Positions 7,778 through 17,653 of a stretch of 64,000 nt of DNA are shown one piece after another. How positions within the stretch are numbered: the first letter of the stretch is position 1; each line of letters begins with the position of its first letter. The notes below the pieces were generated by a model that was not told the origin of the DNA, did not search any database, and saw only the letters and a program-made list of their open reading frames with translations. The stretch covers positions 107,021-171,020 of the forward strand of contig DXFW01000039.1 in the NCBI GenBank assembly GCA_019114225.1. The letters run 5' to 3'. The DNA comes from Candidatus Allofournierella pullicola. Lineage in GTDB: Bacteria > Bacillota > Clostridia > Oscillospirales > Ruminococcaceae. The position numbers were made by a program, and so were the translations under genes.

Positions 7778-8047
7778 ATGAGAGCCGTTATCACCGTTGT
7801 GGGCCGCGATACCGTGGGCGTTGTCGCCAAGGTCAGCCAGGTCTGCGCCGAGCTGAACATCAACATCGAAGACGTGACCCAGAGCATTATGCAGGAGATG
7901 TTCTGCATGATCATGCTGGTGAACCTGGAAAAATGCGGCCAGCCCATGGAAGAAGTGCGCCGCCGGCTGGACAAGGTGGCCGCCGAGATGAAGATGGAGC
8001 TGCACCTGACCCGCGAAGAAGTGTTCGACGCGATGCACCACATTTGA
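7778..8047 (+). CDS. ACT-domain protein, UPF0237 family
   Basis: 89 residues forming a double-ACT-like small protein: [19 protein letters not shown] at the start and [19 protein letters not shown] in the middle are typical of UPF0237. ACT domains bind amino acids or other small ligands. The gene lies 16 bases before the UPF0210/PFL gene, and this pair is conserved across Firmicutes and archaea, suggesting the ACT protein is a regulatory partner. The ATG at 7778 follows AAAGGAAGGAAAG; the open frame upstream to 7646 contains the promoter and is not coding. Confidence 0.9.
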   Translation: MRAVITVVGRDTVGVVAKVSQVCAELNINIEDVTQSIMQEMFCMIMLVNLEKCGQPMEEVRRRLDKVAAEMKMELHLTREEVFDAMHHI

Positions 8048-8063
8048 GCGGGAGGCGGTTTCA

Positions 8064-9431
8064 ATGAGCATGATCAACACCCGCGACATCATGGAGACCA
8101 TCAACATGATCTCCGGCGAAAACCTGGACGTGCGCACCGTGACCATGGGTATCAGCCTTTTGGACTGCGCCGACCCCGACCCCAAACGCGCCTGCGAAAA
8201 AATTTATGAAAAAGTCACCTCCCGCGCCGCCCGCCTGGTGCCGGTGGTGGAGAAGATCAGCAGCGACTACGGCATTCCCATCATCAACAAGCGGATCAGC
8301 GTGACCCCCATCGCCATGCTGCTGGCCAGTGCCCCCGACGCCGACCCGGTGGACTACGCCAAGGCGCTGGACAAAGCCGCCAAGGCGGTGGGCGTGAACT
8401 TCATCGGCGGCTTCGGCGCGCTGGTGCACAAAGGCTTTTCCGCCGGGGACGAGCGGCTCATCGAGGCCATTCCCCGGGCGCTGGCCGAGACCGACATCGT
8501 CTGCAGCAGCGTGAACATCGGCTCCACCAAAACGGGCCTGAACATGGACGCGGTGAAGAAGATGGGCCAGGTGGTGCGAAAGGCCGCCGAGGCCACTGCC
8601 GACAACCAGTGCATGGGCGCCGCCAAGCTGGTGGTGTTCTGCAACGCGCCGGAGGATAACCCCTTCATGGCGGGCGCCTTCCACGGCGTGGGCGAGCCGG
8701 ACTGCGTGGTACACGTGGGCGTTTCCGGCCCGGGCGCAGTGCGCGCGGCGCTGGCCAAACTGCCCAAGGACGCCCCGCTGGACGAGGTGGCGGAGCTCAT
8801 CAAGCGCACCGCTTTCAAGATCACCCGCATGGGCCAGCTGGTGGGCAATCTGGCCGCCAAAGAGCTGGGCGTGCCCTTCGGCATCGTTGACCTGAGCCTT
8901 GCCCCCACCCCCGCCATCGGCGACAGCGTGGCCAACATCCTGGAAGAGATGGGCCTGGAAAGCTGCGGCCAGTGCGGCACCACCGCCGCTCTTGCCCTTT
9001 TGAACGACGCGGTGAAGAAGGGCGGCGCGATGGCCTCCAACCATGTGGGCGGCCTTTCGGGCGCCTTCATCCCCGTGAGCGAGGACGAGGGCATGATCCA
9101 GGCCGTGCGCCGGGGCAGCCTGTGCATGGAGAAACTGGAAGCCATGACCGCCGTTTGCAGCGTGGGCATCGACATGGTGGTCATCCCCGGCGACACCCCC
9201 GCCGAGGTCATCAGCGCCCTCATCGCTGACGAAGCGGCCATCGGCATGGTGAACAGCAAGACCACCGCCGTGCGCGTGATCCCGGCCATCGGCCGCTCTG
9301 CCGGCGAGGAGCTGGATTTTGGCGGTCTTTTGGGCTATGCGCCCATCCTGCCCATCAGCGGATACAGCCCCAAGGTGTTCATCGACCGGGGCGGCCGTAT
9401 CCCCGCCCCCATGCAGGCGCTGAAGAACTGA
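8064..9431 (+). CDS. PFL family protein (UPF0210/DUF711)
   Basis: 455 residues, full length for UPF0210. Recognisable segments are [19 protein letters not shown] near the start, a central [12 protein letters not shown], and [17 protein letters not shown]. The family shares a fold related to pyruvate formate-lyase/glycyl-radical enzymes but lacks the known activity, and its function is unsolved. It is translated with the upstream ACT protein. The C terminus ([13 protein letters not shown]) matches family ends. Soluble, no targeting signal. Identity is certain; the biochemical role is unknown. Confidence 0.93.
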   Translation: MSMINTRDIMETINMISGENLDVRTVTMGISLLDCADPDPKRACEKIYEKVTSRAARLVPVVEKISSDYGIPIINKRISVTPIAMLLASAPDADPVDYAKALDKAAKAVGVNFIGGFGALVHKGFSAGDERLIEAIPRALAETDIVCSSVNIGSTKTGLNMDAVKKMGQVVRKAAEATADNQCMGAAKLVVFCNAPEDNPFMAGAFHGVGEPDCVVHVGVSGPGAVRAALAKLPKDAPLDEVAELIKRTAFKITRMGQLVGNLAAKELGVPFGIVDLSLAPTPAIGDSVANILEEMGLESCGQCGTTAALALLNDAVKKGGAMASNHVGGLSGAFIPVSEDEGMIQAVRRGSLCMEKLEAMTAVCSVGIDMVVIPGDTPAEVISALIADEAAIGMVNSKTTAVRVIPAIGRSAGEELDFGGLLGYAPILPISGYSPKVFIDRGGRIPAPMQALKN

Positions 9432-9444
9432 CCGGGACGGCGCG

Positions 9445-9840
9445 ATGAAAAAACAGGACCTGGCCGCCCTGGCCGCCGTGGCGGCGCTGTATGCGGCGCT
9501 GCACTTTCTGGGGGTCGGCTGCCCCATCAAGGCCGTCACCGGCGTTTCCTGCGCAGGCTGCGGCATGACCCGCGCCTGGATGGAGGTGCTCGCCGGCAAC
9601 TGGGCGGCAGCCTTTGCCTATCACCCGCTGTTCTGGGTGGTGCCCCTGGGCGTGCTGGTGTTCCTTCTGCGCAAAAAGCTGCCCCGCCGCCTGGTCACCG
9701 TTCTGGCCTGGACGGCCGGCGCCGCCTTTTTGGCGGTGTATGCGGTGCGGATGGCGGACCCGGCGGACAGCGTGGTGGTATTTGCCCCCGAAACGGGGCT
9801 TTTACATCATATTTTACGGCTTTTGCCGTTTAGAAAGTGA
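9445..9840 (+). CDS. DUF2752 membrane protein
   Basis: 131 residues with the DUF2752 signature CPIKAVTGVSCAGCGMTRA (about 31-49), where two cysteine-containing turns lie between membrane helices. Hydrophobic segments are at about 8-28, 62-76 and 85-105. The family is of unknown function and is usually next to zinc-ribbon or TM2/DUF4234 proteins, as here: the following gene starts nine bases later and is a zinc-ribbon DUF4234 protein. The start at 9445 has a weak ribosome site and is 13 bases after the PFL stop, so it may rely on readthrough of the operon. Confidence 0.85.
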   Translation: MKKQDLAALAAVAALYAALHFLGVGCPIKAVTGVSCAGCGMTRAWMEVLAGNWAAAFAYHPLFWVVPLGVLVFLLRKKLPRRLVTVLAWTAGAAFLAVYAVRMADPADSVVVFAPETGLLHHILRLLPFRK

Positions 9841-9849
9841 GGAAAGACC

Positions 9850-11268
9850 ATGTTTTGCAAGCAATGCGGAAAAGAGATCCCTGACAACAGCAATTTCTGC
9901 ACCCATTGCGGCGCGTCGCAGGCTGTTGCCGAGCCCGCGCCCCAGCCGGAGCTGGTGATCGAGCCGGGTCCCGCCCCCGAGGCCCCGCCCGCGCCGGACC
10001 TGGTGTTCGACCTGCCCACCCCGGCTCAGGAGCCCGCGCCTAAAGCGGAGGAGCCCGCTCCCATGCCTCTGCCCGACCCCGTGGCCGAGCCCGCGCCTGA
10101 GACCCAGGAGCCCGAACCCATGCCCCTGCCCGATCCGGTGCCCGGCCCCACCGGCGGCCCGCCGCCCGTTCCCCCCACCCCGGCCCAGCCTGCCGGCGCG
10201 GCCCCTGCCTCCGGCAACAGCTATGAACTGCTGCTGAAGATCTTCGCCGCCATCTGCGGCGTTGTCTGCGTGCTGCGGGCGCTGGGTTCCGTTGGCGGTG
10301 TTTTCGGCAACCTGGTCAACCTGGTGCGCTACACCGACATCCCCTCCCTGTTCTACATGGTGCTGAGCCTGGCCAATGTGGTGTGCTATCTGGCGGCTGC
10401 CGCCATGCTGGCGCTGCTGGCCCTGCGCCGCACCAAAGAGAACACCGAAGCCCTGGTCTTTGGCCTGGTGGCCAGCGCGGCGGGCCTGCTGATCGTGCGG
10501 GTGCTGAGCCTGCTGCTGTCCATCCTGATGAACGTCATCTTCTACCAGTTCTTCCGTTTCTCCATGCTGCTGAGCTATCTGGGCGGCCTGCTGGGTCTCG
10601 CCTTCTGGCTGGCGCTGTGCGTGGGCGGCGTGTGGGGCATTCTCTATCTGATGAAGGAAGCTCCCCAGCCCGCCAGCGTCATCAACGACCCCTCCACCAA
10701 GCTGGCCATCATCACCGAGGCCCTGAAGAAGGGCGCGGGCGACGTGCAGCAGCAGGCTTCCGCCGCCGCTGCCTCCGCCAAGAGCGCCTATGACGCCCAT
10801 CAGGCCCAGCAGGCTCAGGCGGCGCAGCAGGCGCAGGCCCAGGCGCAGGCGGCCGGTTATCCCGCCGCCACCCGCATTCCCACCAACCGCAGCCTGATCG
10901 CCTACATCCTGCTGTCCATCATCACCTGCGGCATTTACTCCTACTACTTCATCTACTCCGTTGCCCGCGACGTGAACACCATGTGCCGTGACGACGGCGA
11001 AAAGACCGGCGGCCTGCTGGCCTTCATCCTGCTGAGCTTCGTCACCTGCGGCTTCTACGGCCTGTACTGGGAGTACAAGCTGGGCAACCGTCTGGCGGCC
11101 AACGCTCCCCGCTATGGCATCACCTTCCAGGAGAACGGCACCAGCGTGCTGCTGTGGTACCTGGTGGGCATGCTGCTGTGCGGCATTGGCCCCTGGGTCG
11201 CCATGCACATCCTCATCAAGAACACCAACGCCCTGGCAGCTGCCTACAACGCTTCCAACGGCCTGTAA
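9850..11268 (+). CDS. Zinc-ribbon, proline-rich, multi-TM protein with C-terminal DUF4234 domain
   Basis: 472 residues. The start is a zinc ribbon, CKQCGKEI...CTHCGAS (residues 3-24). A Pro/Ala/Glu-rich linker follows (about 28-118) with near repeats of EPAP and PMPLPDPV, then several hydrophobic segments (about 125-275). An Ala/Gln-rich coiled linker (about 300-335) leads to a DUF4234 domain with two LLSxxTCGxYxxY repeats. The membrane topology and function are not known; the family may scaffold the cell envelope. A strong terminator follows. A separate small DUF4234 gene lies at 15008-15334. Confidence 0.85.
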   Translation: MFCKQCGKEIPDNSNFCTHCGASQAVAEPAPQPELVIEPGPAPEAPPAPDLVFDLPTPAQEPAPKAEEPAPMPLPDPVAEPAPETQEPEPMPLPDPVPGPTGGPPPVPPTPAQPAGAAPASGNSYELLLKIFAAICGVVCVLRALGSVGGVFGNLVNLVRYTDIPSLFYMVLSLANVVCYLAAAAMLALLALRRTKENTEALVFGLVASAAGLLIVRVLSLLLSILMNVIFYQFFRFSMLLSYLGGLLGLAFWLALCVGGVWGILYLMKEAPQPASVINDPSTKLAIITEALKKGAGDVQQQASAAAASAKSAYDAHQAQQAQAAQQAQAQAQAAGYPAATRIPTNRSLIAYILLSIITCGIYSYYFIYSVARDVNTMCRDDGEKTGGLLAFILLSFVTCGFYGLYWEYKLGNRLAANAPRYGITFQENGTSVLLWYLVGMLLCGIGPWVAMHILIKNTNALAAAYNASNGL

Positions 11269-11286
11269 TGTGTTTCTGAATCAATG

Positions 11287-11324
11287 AAAAACGCCCCCGC
11301 GGCTAAGGGCCGCGGGGGCGTTTT
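11287..11324. terminator. Bidirectional terminator between DUF4234 gene and aspS
   Basis: A long GC stem, ACGCCCCCGCGGC pairing with GCCGCGGGGGCGT, with A/T flanks on both sides, lies between convergent genes. Confidence 0.9.
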
Positions 11325-11334
11325 CGTTCGTTTT

Positions 11335-13119
<1,785 letters not shown>

Positions 13120-13183
13120 TTTTGGTTCCTCTTTTCCGCGCCGGACGCAAAGCGCCCGGCGAACAGTCTTTTTACATCAGTTC

Positions 13184-13321
13184 ATTATACTTGCTTTTGC
13201 CGCCGAATACAAGGAAAAGGCGCAAAAATCGCACGCTGGCCCCCTGAAAAGCCGCCCCGCGCGCCCACGCCGGCAAAGGTGCGGGCGGGCCCTTTTCAAT
13301 GCGGGGCCGCCATGCTATAAT
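13184..13321. promoter_or_regulatory. Divergent promoters of aspS and the membrane glycosyltransferase
   Basis: Minus strand: TTGTAT (13212-13207) and TATAAT (13189-13184), 17-base spacing, for aspS. Plus strand: extended -10 TGCTATAAT (13313-13321) for the glycosyltransferase. I see no other structure between them. Confidence 0.6.
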
Positions 13322-13383
13322 ACCGTTGGCATTTGCGGCCCGCTTTGTTTTGTCAGAAAATCTGCCGGGGAGGTTCACTGTTC

Positions 13384-14940
13384 ATGTCCGATCGGCTCAC
13401 CGCCTTCTGCCTGCGTGCGTTTTACGCCATGGCGGCTCTCTCATTCTTCTATGTCTCGTTTGCCGCCCTTTATTGGAACCGCAGCGCCCCTCTGGCCATC
13501 ACAGTGGCGGCGGCCTGCGGCATATTGCTGCTTTTAGGTCTGTACCGGCTCTCCCGCAGCGGGGCTTTCACGGCGCTGGCCGAAGACCCCCGCCGCCGGC
13601 GCATTGCGGTCACCCTGCTCTCCCTTGTGTTCCTGGCGCTTTGCCTTTGCAGCGCTTTGTGCCAGCTGGAAGATTTCACCGGCACCGACTGGGACCTTTG
13701 GATCATCCACGCCGAGGCGCAGAACATCGCGGTGTCGCCCTTTCCCGACCGCATGCTGTATGCGGAATACTTTTTCCGCTTTCCCCTGAACCAGGAACTG
13801 CTGGCCCTGTTCACCGGCTGGTACCGGCTCTGGTGGCTGATCGGCGGCGACGGGGTGGATTTCAACCTGGCCGCCGCGGTGTTCTGTGTGCTGTGTCTTT
13901 GGGCCGCCCACCTTTTGTTTTATCACACCGCCCGCCTCTGGCTGGGCAACAGCCGCGCGCTGCTGGCCATGCTCGTGTGGGTCCTCTTTCCGCCCTTTTA
14001 CGGCTACGCCAGTATCCCGTATTCCGATTCCATCTCCCTTCCCTTCGGAATGGCTCTGTTCTTCTGCCTGACCAAGCTTTGCAAGACCAAACAGCCGCTT
14101 TGGGGCGCTGCCGCCGGCCTTGCGGCGGGCATGGCTTTTTTCCTGAAAGGGACCTTCGCGGTGCTGCTGGTGGCAACGGCCATCTGGCTGCTTTTCCAGC
14201 CGCTTGGCAGCCGTCTTCGCAAAATGGCGTGCATTGCCGGCTTTGCCGCCTGTCTGGCAGGCTTTATCACCCTTTTCCCGATCTTCTTCTCCCAGTCCGG
14301 GATCTGGGGCGTTTTTGACCGCAAAGCCCAAAAGGACTATTGGCAGGTGCCTGTGACCCACTATCTGATGATGGCTCAAAACGCCAACGGCCCCTGGGTG
14401 GAAAAGGACTACGAGTTCACCTACGGCCTGCAGGGCACCTATCCCCTGGACTGGCGCAACAGGGTGTGCATGGAGGTGTTCTGGGAGCGCGTTTCCTCCC
14501 GCGATCTGCTCACCAACATCGGCTTCACCAACCGGAAGGTGGTGGAGACCTGGAAAGACGGCACCTATCAGGTGAACCAGTACGAGCGGGACACCTACTA
14601 TCACCCCGATTCGCCGGTGCTTTCCTTTTTCCGTCCCGGCACCCGTGCCTACACCGTGTTCTCCTATGCTTCCAACGGGCTGCACTTCGCCTTCCTCCTG
14701 CTGACGGCGGCCGGCATGTTCCGGCGGCTGCTGAGCAGGCAGCGCCTTGCGGCGGACGGCTTGTTCTACTGCCAGCTGTGCCTGTTCGGCATGTTCCTGC
14801 TGGAACTGGTGTGGGAATGGCGCTCGCGCTATCTTTTCGGCTATATCCCCTATCTGATCCTAGCGGCGGTGGCCGGTCTGGAAGCCCTGCACGCCCTGGC
14901 CGCCCGTGTGAAGCGGCCGGACCTAAAATCTCCGGCATAA
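13384..14940 (+). CDS. Polytopic membrane glycosyltransferase (GT-C / PMT_2-like)
   Basis: 518 residues with about ten hydrophobic segments spread through the chain and a short soluble stretch at about 310-410. An acidic TGTDWDLW segment in the first extracytoplasmic loop (about 100-107) is placed like the acidic catalytic motif of GT-C enzymes (GT39/ArnT/PMT), which use lipid-phosphate sugar donors. The acceptor is unknown; surface polysaccharide or protein glycosylation are both possible. The start at 13384 follows GGGGAGG at about 11 bases. It stands alone between a divergent promoter and a strong terminator. Membrane nature is certain, family assignment moderate. Confidence 0.7.
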   Translation: MSDRLTAFCLRAFYAMAALSFFYVSFAALYWNRSAPLAITVAAACGILLLLGLYRLSRSGAFTALAEDPRRRRIAVTLLSLVFLALCLCSALCQLEDFTGTDWDLWIIHAEAQNIAVSPFPDRMLYAEYFFRFPLNQELLALFTGWYRLWWLIGGDGVDFNLAAAVFCVLCLWAAHLLFYHTARLWLGNSRALLAMLVWVLFPPFYGYASIPYSDSISLPFGMALFFCLTKLCKTKQPLWGAAAGLAAGMAFFLKGTFAVLLVATAIWLLFQPLGSRLRKMACIAGFAACLAGFITLFPIFFSQSGIWGVFDRKAQKDYWQVPVTHYLMMAQNANGPWVEKDYEFTYGLQGTYPLDWRNRVCMEVFWERVSSRDLLTNIGFTNRKVVETWKDGTYQVNQYERDTYYHPDSPVLSFFRPGTRAYTVFSYASNGLHFAFLLLTAAGMFRRLLSRQRLAADGLFYCQLCLFGMFLLELVWEWRSRYLFGYIPYLILAAVAGLEALHALAARVKRPDLKSPA

Positions 14941-14952
14941 CCCATCTGCAAA

Positions 14953-14988
14953 AAAAAGGAAGGCCCCCGTGCGGGGGCCTTCCTTTTT
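14953..14988. terminator. Bidirectional terminator
   Basis: AAAAGGAAGGCCCCC pairs with GGGGGCCTTCCTTTT around GTGC, between the convergent glycosyltransferase and DUF4234 genes. Confidence 0.9.
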
Positions 14989-15007
14989 TGTTTTCAAAGC
15001 CGGGAAC

Positions 15008-15334
15008 TTACGCCGCGGGATACGCGCGGTTGATGGCGTCCTGCATAATGCACAGGTTCACGATGCCCAGGCCGAAGATGGACAGCACCAGGTACAGCAG
15101 GCTGTTGTCGGGCGCGCCGACGGCCATGAAGGCCTTGCCCATCTTGTAGTACCAGTAGAGGCCGAAGATGCCGCAGGTCACGATGGACAGCAGAATGACC
15201 ATGCCGCCGCCCATCTGCCACTCATTAGGGTTCACGGTGCGGGCCGCCTCGTTGATGGTGTACATCCAATACAGCCCATAAATGCCGCAGGTTACGATGC
15301 TGAGGATGACGCAGAGCACGATGTTCTTGTTCAT
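15008..15334 (-). CDS. Small DUF4234 membrane protein
   Basis: 108 residues made almost entirely of a DUF4234 domain: two copies of LLSIVTCGIxGLYW (about 10-23 and 47-61), each a membrane hairpin, then a hydrophobic third helix ending NLCIMQDAINR. Function unknown; the family occurs in many gut Firmicutes. It resembles the C-terminal domain of the 472-residue protein at 9850-11268, so the two may be functionally related. The ATG at 15334 follows AAGGAAGGAACTC. It is monocistronic with its own AT-rich upstream region (15335-15445). Confidence 0.85.
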   Translation of the reverse strand: MNKNIVLCVILSIVTCGIYGLYWMYTINEAARTVNPNEWQMGGGMVILLSIVTCGIFGLYWYYKMGKAFMAVGAPDNSLLYLVLSIFGLGIVNLCIMQDAINRAYPAA

Positions 15335-15445
15335 GAGTTCCTTCCTCCTTGATGAGAAAAAATAAGGGAAATGCTGTTATAAGAACGATCCATCCCCCAT
15401 GAAATATGACATTTTTTATCCGTATTTGTAAAAAAAATGGGGAAA

Positions 15446-17392
15446 TCATTCAAAATCCAGGAATTCTGCCGCCTCGGCGTCGCTGGGCATGCGCCAGTCG
15501 CCTCGGGGCGAGAGGCTCACCGAGCCCACCTTGGGCCCGTCCGGCAGGCAGCTGCGCTTGAACTGCTGGGTGAAGAAGCGGCGGTAGAAGGTGCGCAGGG
15601 TCTCCCGCACCTTCTGGCGGCTCACCTCCGGGTAGGCAAGGCAGGCCATCTCCAGAATGCGCTGAGGCGCATAGCCGCCCCGCAGCATGTGATAGAGGGC
15701 AAAGTCGTGCAGGTCGTATTTGCCCAGGGTCTCCTCGGTCTTCTGCACCAGCGCGCCGTCCTCGGCCACCGGCAGCAGCTCCGGGCTGATGGGGGTGTCC
15801 AGAATGTCCAGCAGCACCCGGGTGATGTGGGGCTGCCCGTCGCACATCCGGCGGGCATGCCAGGCCACCATGGCCTTGACCAGCGTTTTGGGGATGGAGG
15901 CGTTCACTCCGTACATGCTCATGTGGTCGCCGTTGTAGGTGCACCAGCCCAGGGCCAGCTCGGACAGATCGCCCGTGCCCACCACAATGCCGCCCTCCTG
16001 ATTGGCCAGGTCCATCAAAATCTGGGTGCGCTCTCTCGCCTGGGCGTTCTCGAAGGTGGTGTCGTAGAGGTCGGCGGAGTGGCCGATGTCCGCAAGGTGG
16101 CCGTCCAGCGCGTTTTTGATGGGAATTTCCCGATACTCCGCGCCGGTGAGCTGCGCCAGAGACGCAGCGTTGCCGAAGGTGCGCTTTGTGGTGCCCACGC
16201 AGGGCATGCTCACCGCCAGCACATCCGAAGCGGGGCGGCCCAGCTGCTCCATGGCCTGCAGCGCCGCCAGGAAGGCCAGTGTGCTGTCCAGCCCGCCGGA
16301 CAGGCCGATGACCGCCCGCTTTGCGCCGCTGGCGGCCAGCCGCCGGGCCAGGCCGGTGGCCTGGATCCGGGCGATCTCGGCGCAGCGGCCGTCCAGCTTT
16401 TCCGGGTCGTCCGGCACAAAGGGCAGACGCTCCGCCGGCCGCCGGGCCAGCAGTTCCATCTGGACGGCGGAGTCGATGAGGTCCGCCGTCAGGCGCACGG
16501 TGCGGTAGGGCGCCGGGCGCACGCTTTCCATATAGGAGCCGTGGCGCAGCCGGTCGGCCCGCACCCGCTCCACATCCACCACCGCCCGGATGACGCTGCC
16601 GGGGGCGGGATAAAGCTGCTCGGCCAGCAGCCGCCCGTTTTCGCAGATCATGCCGTGGCCGCTGAACACCAGGTCGGTGGTGCTCTCGGTGTCGCCGGCG
16701 CCGGCGTAAACATAAATGCAGTCGCACCGGGCGGACTGGCCCCGCACCAGGTCGCGGCGGTAGTCGCTCTTGGTGACCGTTTCGTTGCTGGCGGAGGGGT
16801 TCAGGATGACGTCCGCCCCGGCGAGGCAGGCAAAACCGCCGGGAGGCACCGGCGCCCACAGATCCTCGCAGATCTCCGCGCCCAGCACCACGCCGCCGGA
16901 GCGGTCGGCCACCAGCAGGTCTTCACCGAAAGGCACCGGAATGCTCTCGCCGTTTTCCAGCGGCCAGAGCACGCTGTCGGACAGGCGGGCCGAGGCGGGG
17001 GCGAACCACCGTTTTTCGTAGAATTCGCCGTAGTTGGGCAGGCAGCTCTTGGGCACGATGGCCACCGGCACGCCCCCGTGCAGCAGCACCAGACAGTTGA
17101 AAAGCTGGTTGTCGGCCCGCACCGGCGCGCCCACGGCCAAAAGGCCATGGCAGCCTTTTTCCCATGCCTCTCTGGCCAGCCAGTTCAGCCAATGGCAGGC
17201 AGCGTCCAGAAGGCGGGCCTGGCCGAAGAGGTCGGCGCAGGTGTAGCCGGTGATGGCCAGTTCCGGGAACAGGATGACCGAAGCGTCGGCGTTTTCCACA
17301 GCCAGGGCCAGCATTTCGCGGGCGTTCTGTTCCGGGGCGGCAATGTGCACCCGGGGCGCGGCGGCGGCCACGGTAAGCAGTTGTGATGTCAT
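15446..17392 (-). CDS. nadE: Glutamine-dependent NAD+ synthase
   Basis: 648 residues with two domains. The N-terminal nitrilase-type glutaminase carries the Glu-Lys-Cys triad at E44 (FPELAITGY), K115 (VPKSCLPNYGEFYEKR) and C175 (GAEICEDLW). The C-terminal NAD synthase has the pyrophosphatase loop GLSGGLDSTLAFL near residue 360. It converts deamido-NAD to NAD with glutamine as the nitrogen source, the last step of NAD synthesis. The ATG at 17392 lies after a small GC hairpin in the leader. The gene is alone on the strand. Confidence 0.96.
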   Translation of the reverse strand: MTSQLLTVAAAAPRVHIAAPEQNAREMLALAVENADASVILFPELAITGYTCADLFGQARLLDAACHWLNWLAREAWEKGCHGLLAVGAPVRADNQLFNCLVLLHGGVPVAIVPKSCLPNYGEFYEKRWFAPASARLSDSVLWPLENGESIPVPFGEDLLVADRSGGVVLGAEICEDLWAPVPPGGFACLAGADVILNPSASNETVTKSDYRRDLVRGQSARCDCIYVYAGAGDTESTTDLVFSGHGMICENGRLLAEQLYPAPGSVIRAVVDVERVRADRLRHGSYMESVRPAPYRTVRLTADLIDSAVQMELLARRPAERLPFVPDDPEKLDGRCAEIARIQATGLARRLAASGAKRAVIGLSGGLDSTLAFLAALQAMEQLGRPASDVLAVSMPCVGTTKRTFGNAASLAQLTGAEYREIPIKNALDGHLADIGHSADLYDTTFENAQARERTQILMDLANQEGGIVVGTGDLSELALGWCTYNGDHMSMYGVNASIPKTLVKAMVAWHARRMCDGQPHITRVLLDILDTPISPELLPVAEDGALVQKTEETLGKYDLHDFALYHMLRGGYAPQRILEMACLAYPEVSRQKVRETLRTFYRRFFTQQFKRSCLPDGPKVGSVSLSPRGDWRMPSDAEAAEFLDFE

Positions 17393-17448
17393 GGGTCCTC
17401 CCCCTTGCTCTCGCCTGCGCGGGCAGGCGCGTTTGTTGGTTCTGCCCT

Positions 17449-17584
17449 ATTATATCACATTGGCCCCGGCCACAACACCCACCCGGTGAAAAAAGGGCGG
17501 CCGGGCGCTGCCGAAAGGACAAAAAAGGCGGACGAAAAGCCGAATGTCTCCCCCTTGTCCGCCCCGACGGGGCGGGGGTATAAT
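17449..17584. promoter_or_regulatory. Divergent promoters of nadE and the DUF5107 gene
   Basis: Minus: extended -10 TGATATAAT ending at 17449, for nadE. Plus: TTGTCC (17555-17560) and TATAAT (17579-17584) with an 18-base spacer, for DUF5107. The 95 bases between them show no clear repeat. Confidence 0.6.
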
Positions 17585-17653
17585 GGGTGCACAAAGCACC
17601 TTCGGCGGTGCAAATTTCGGAGCGAATTTTTCAAAAAAAGGAGCATTGACATC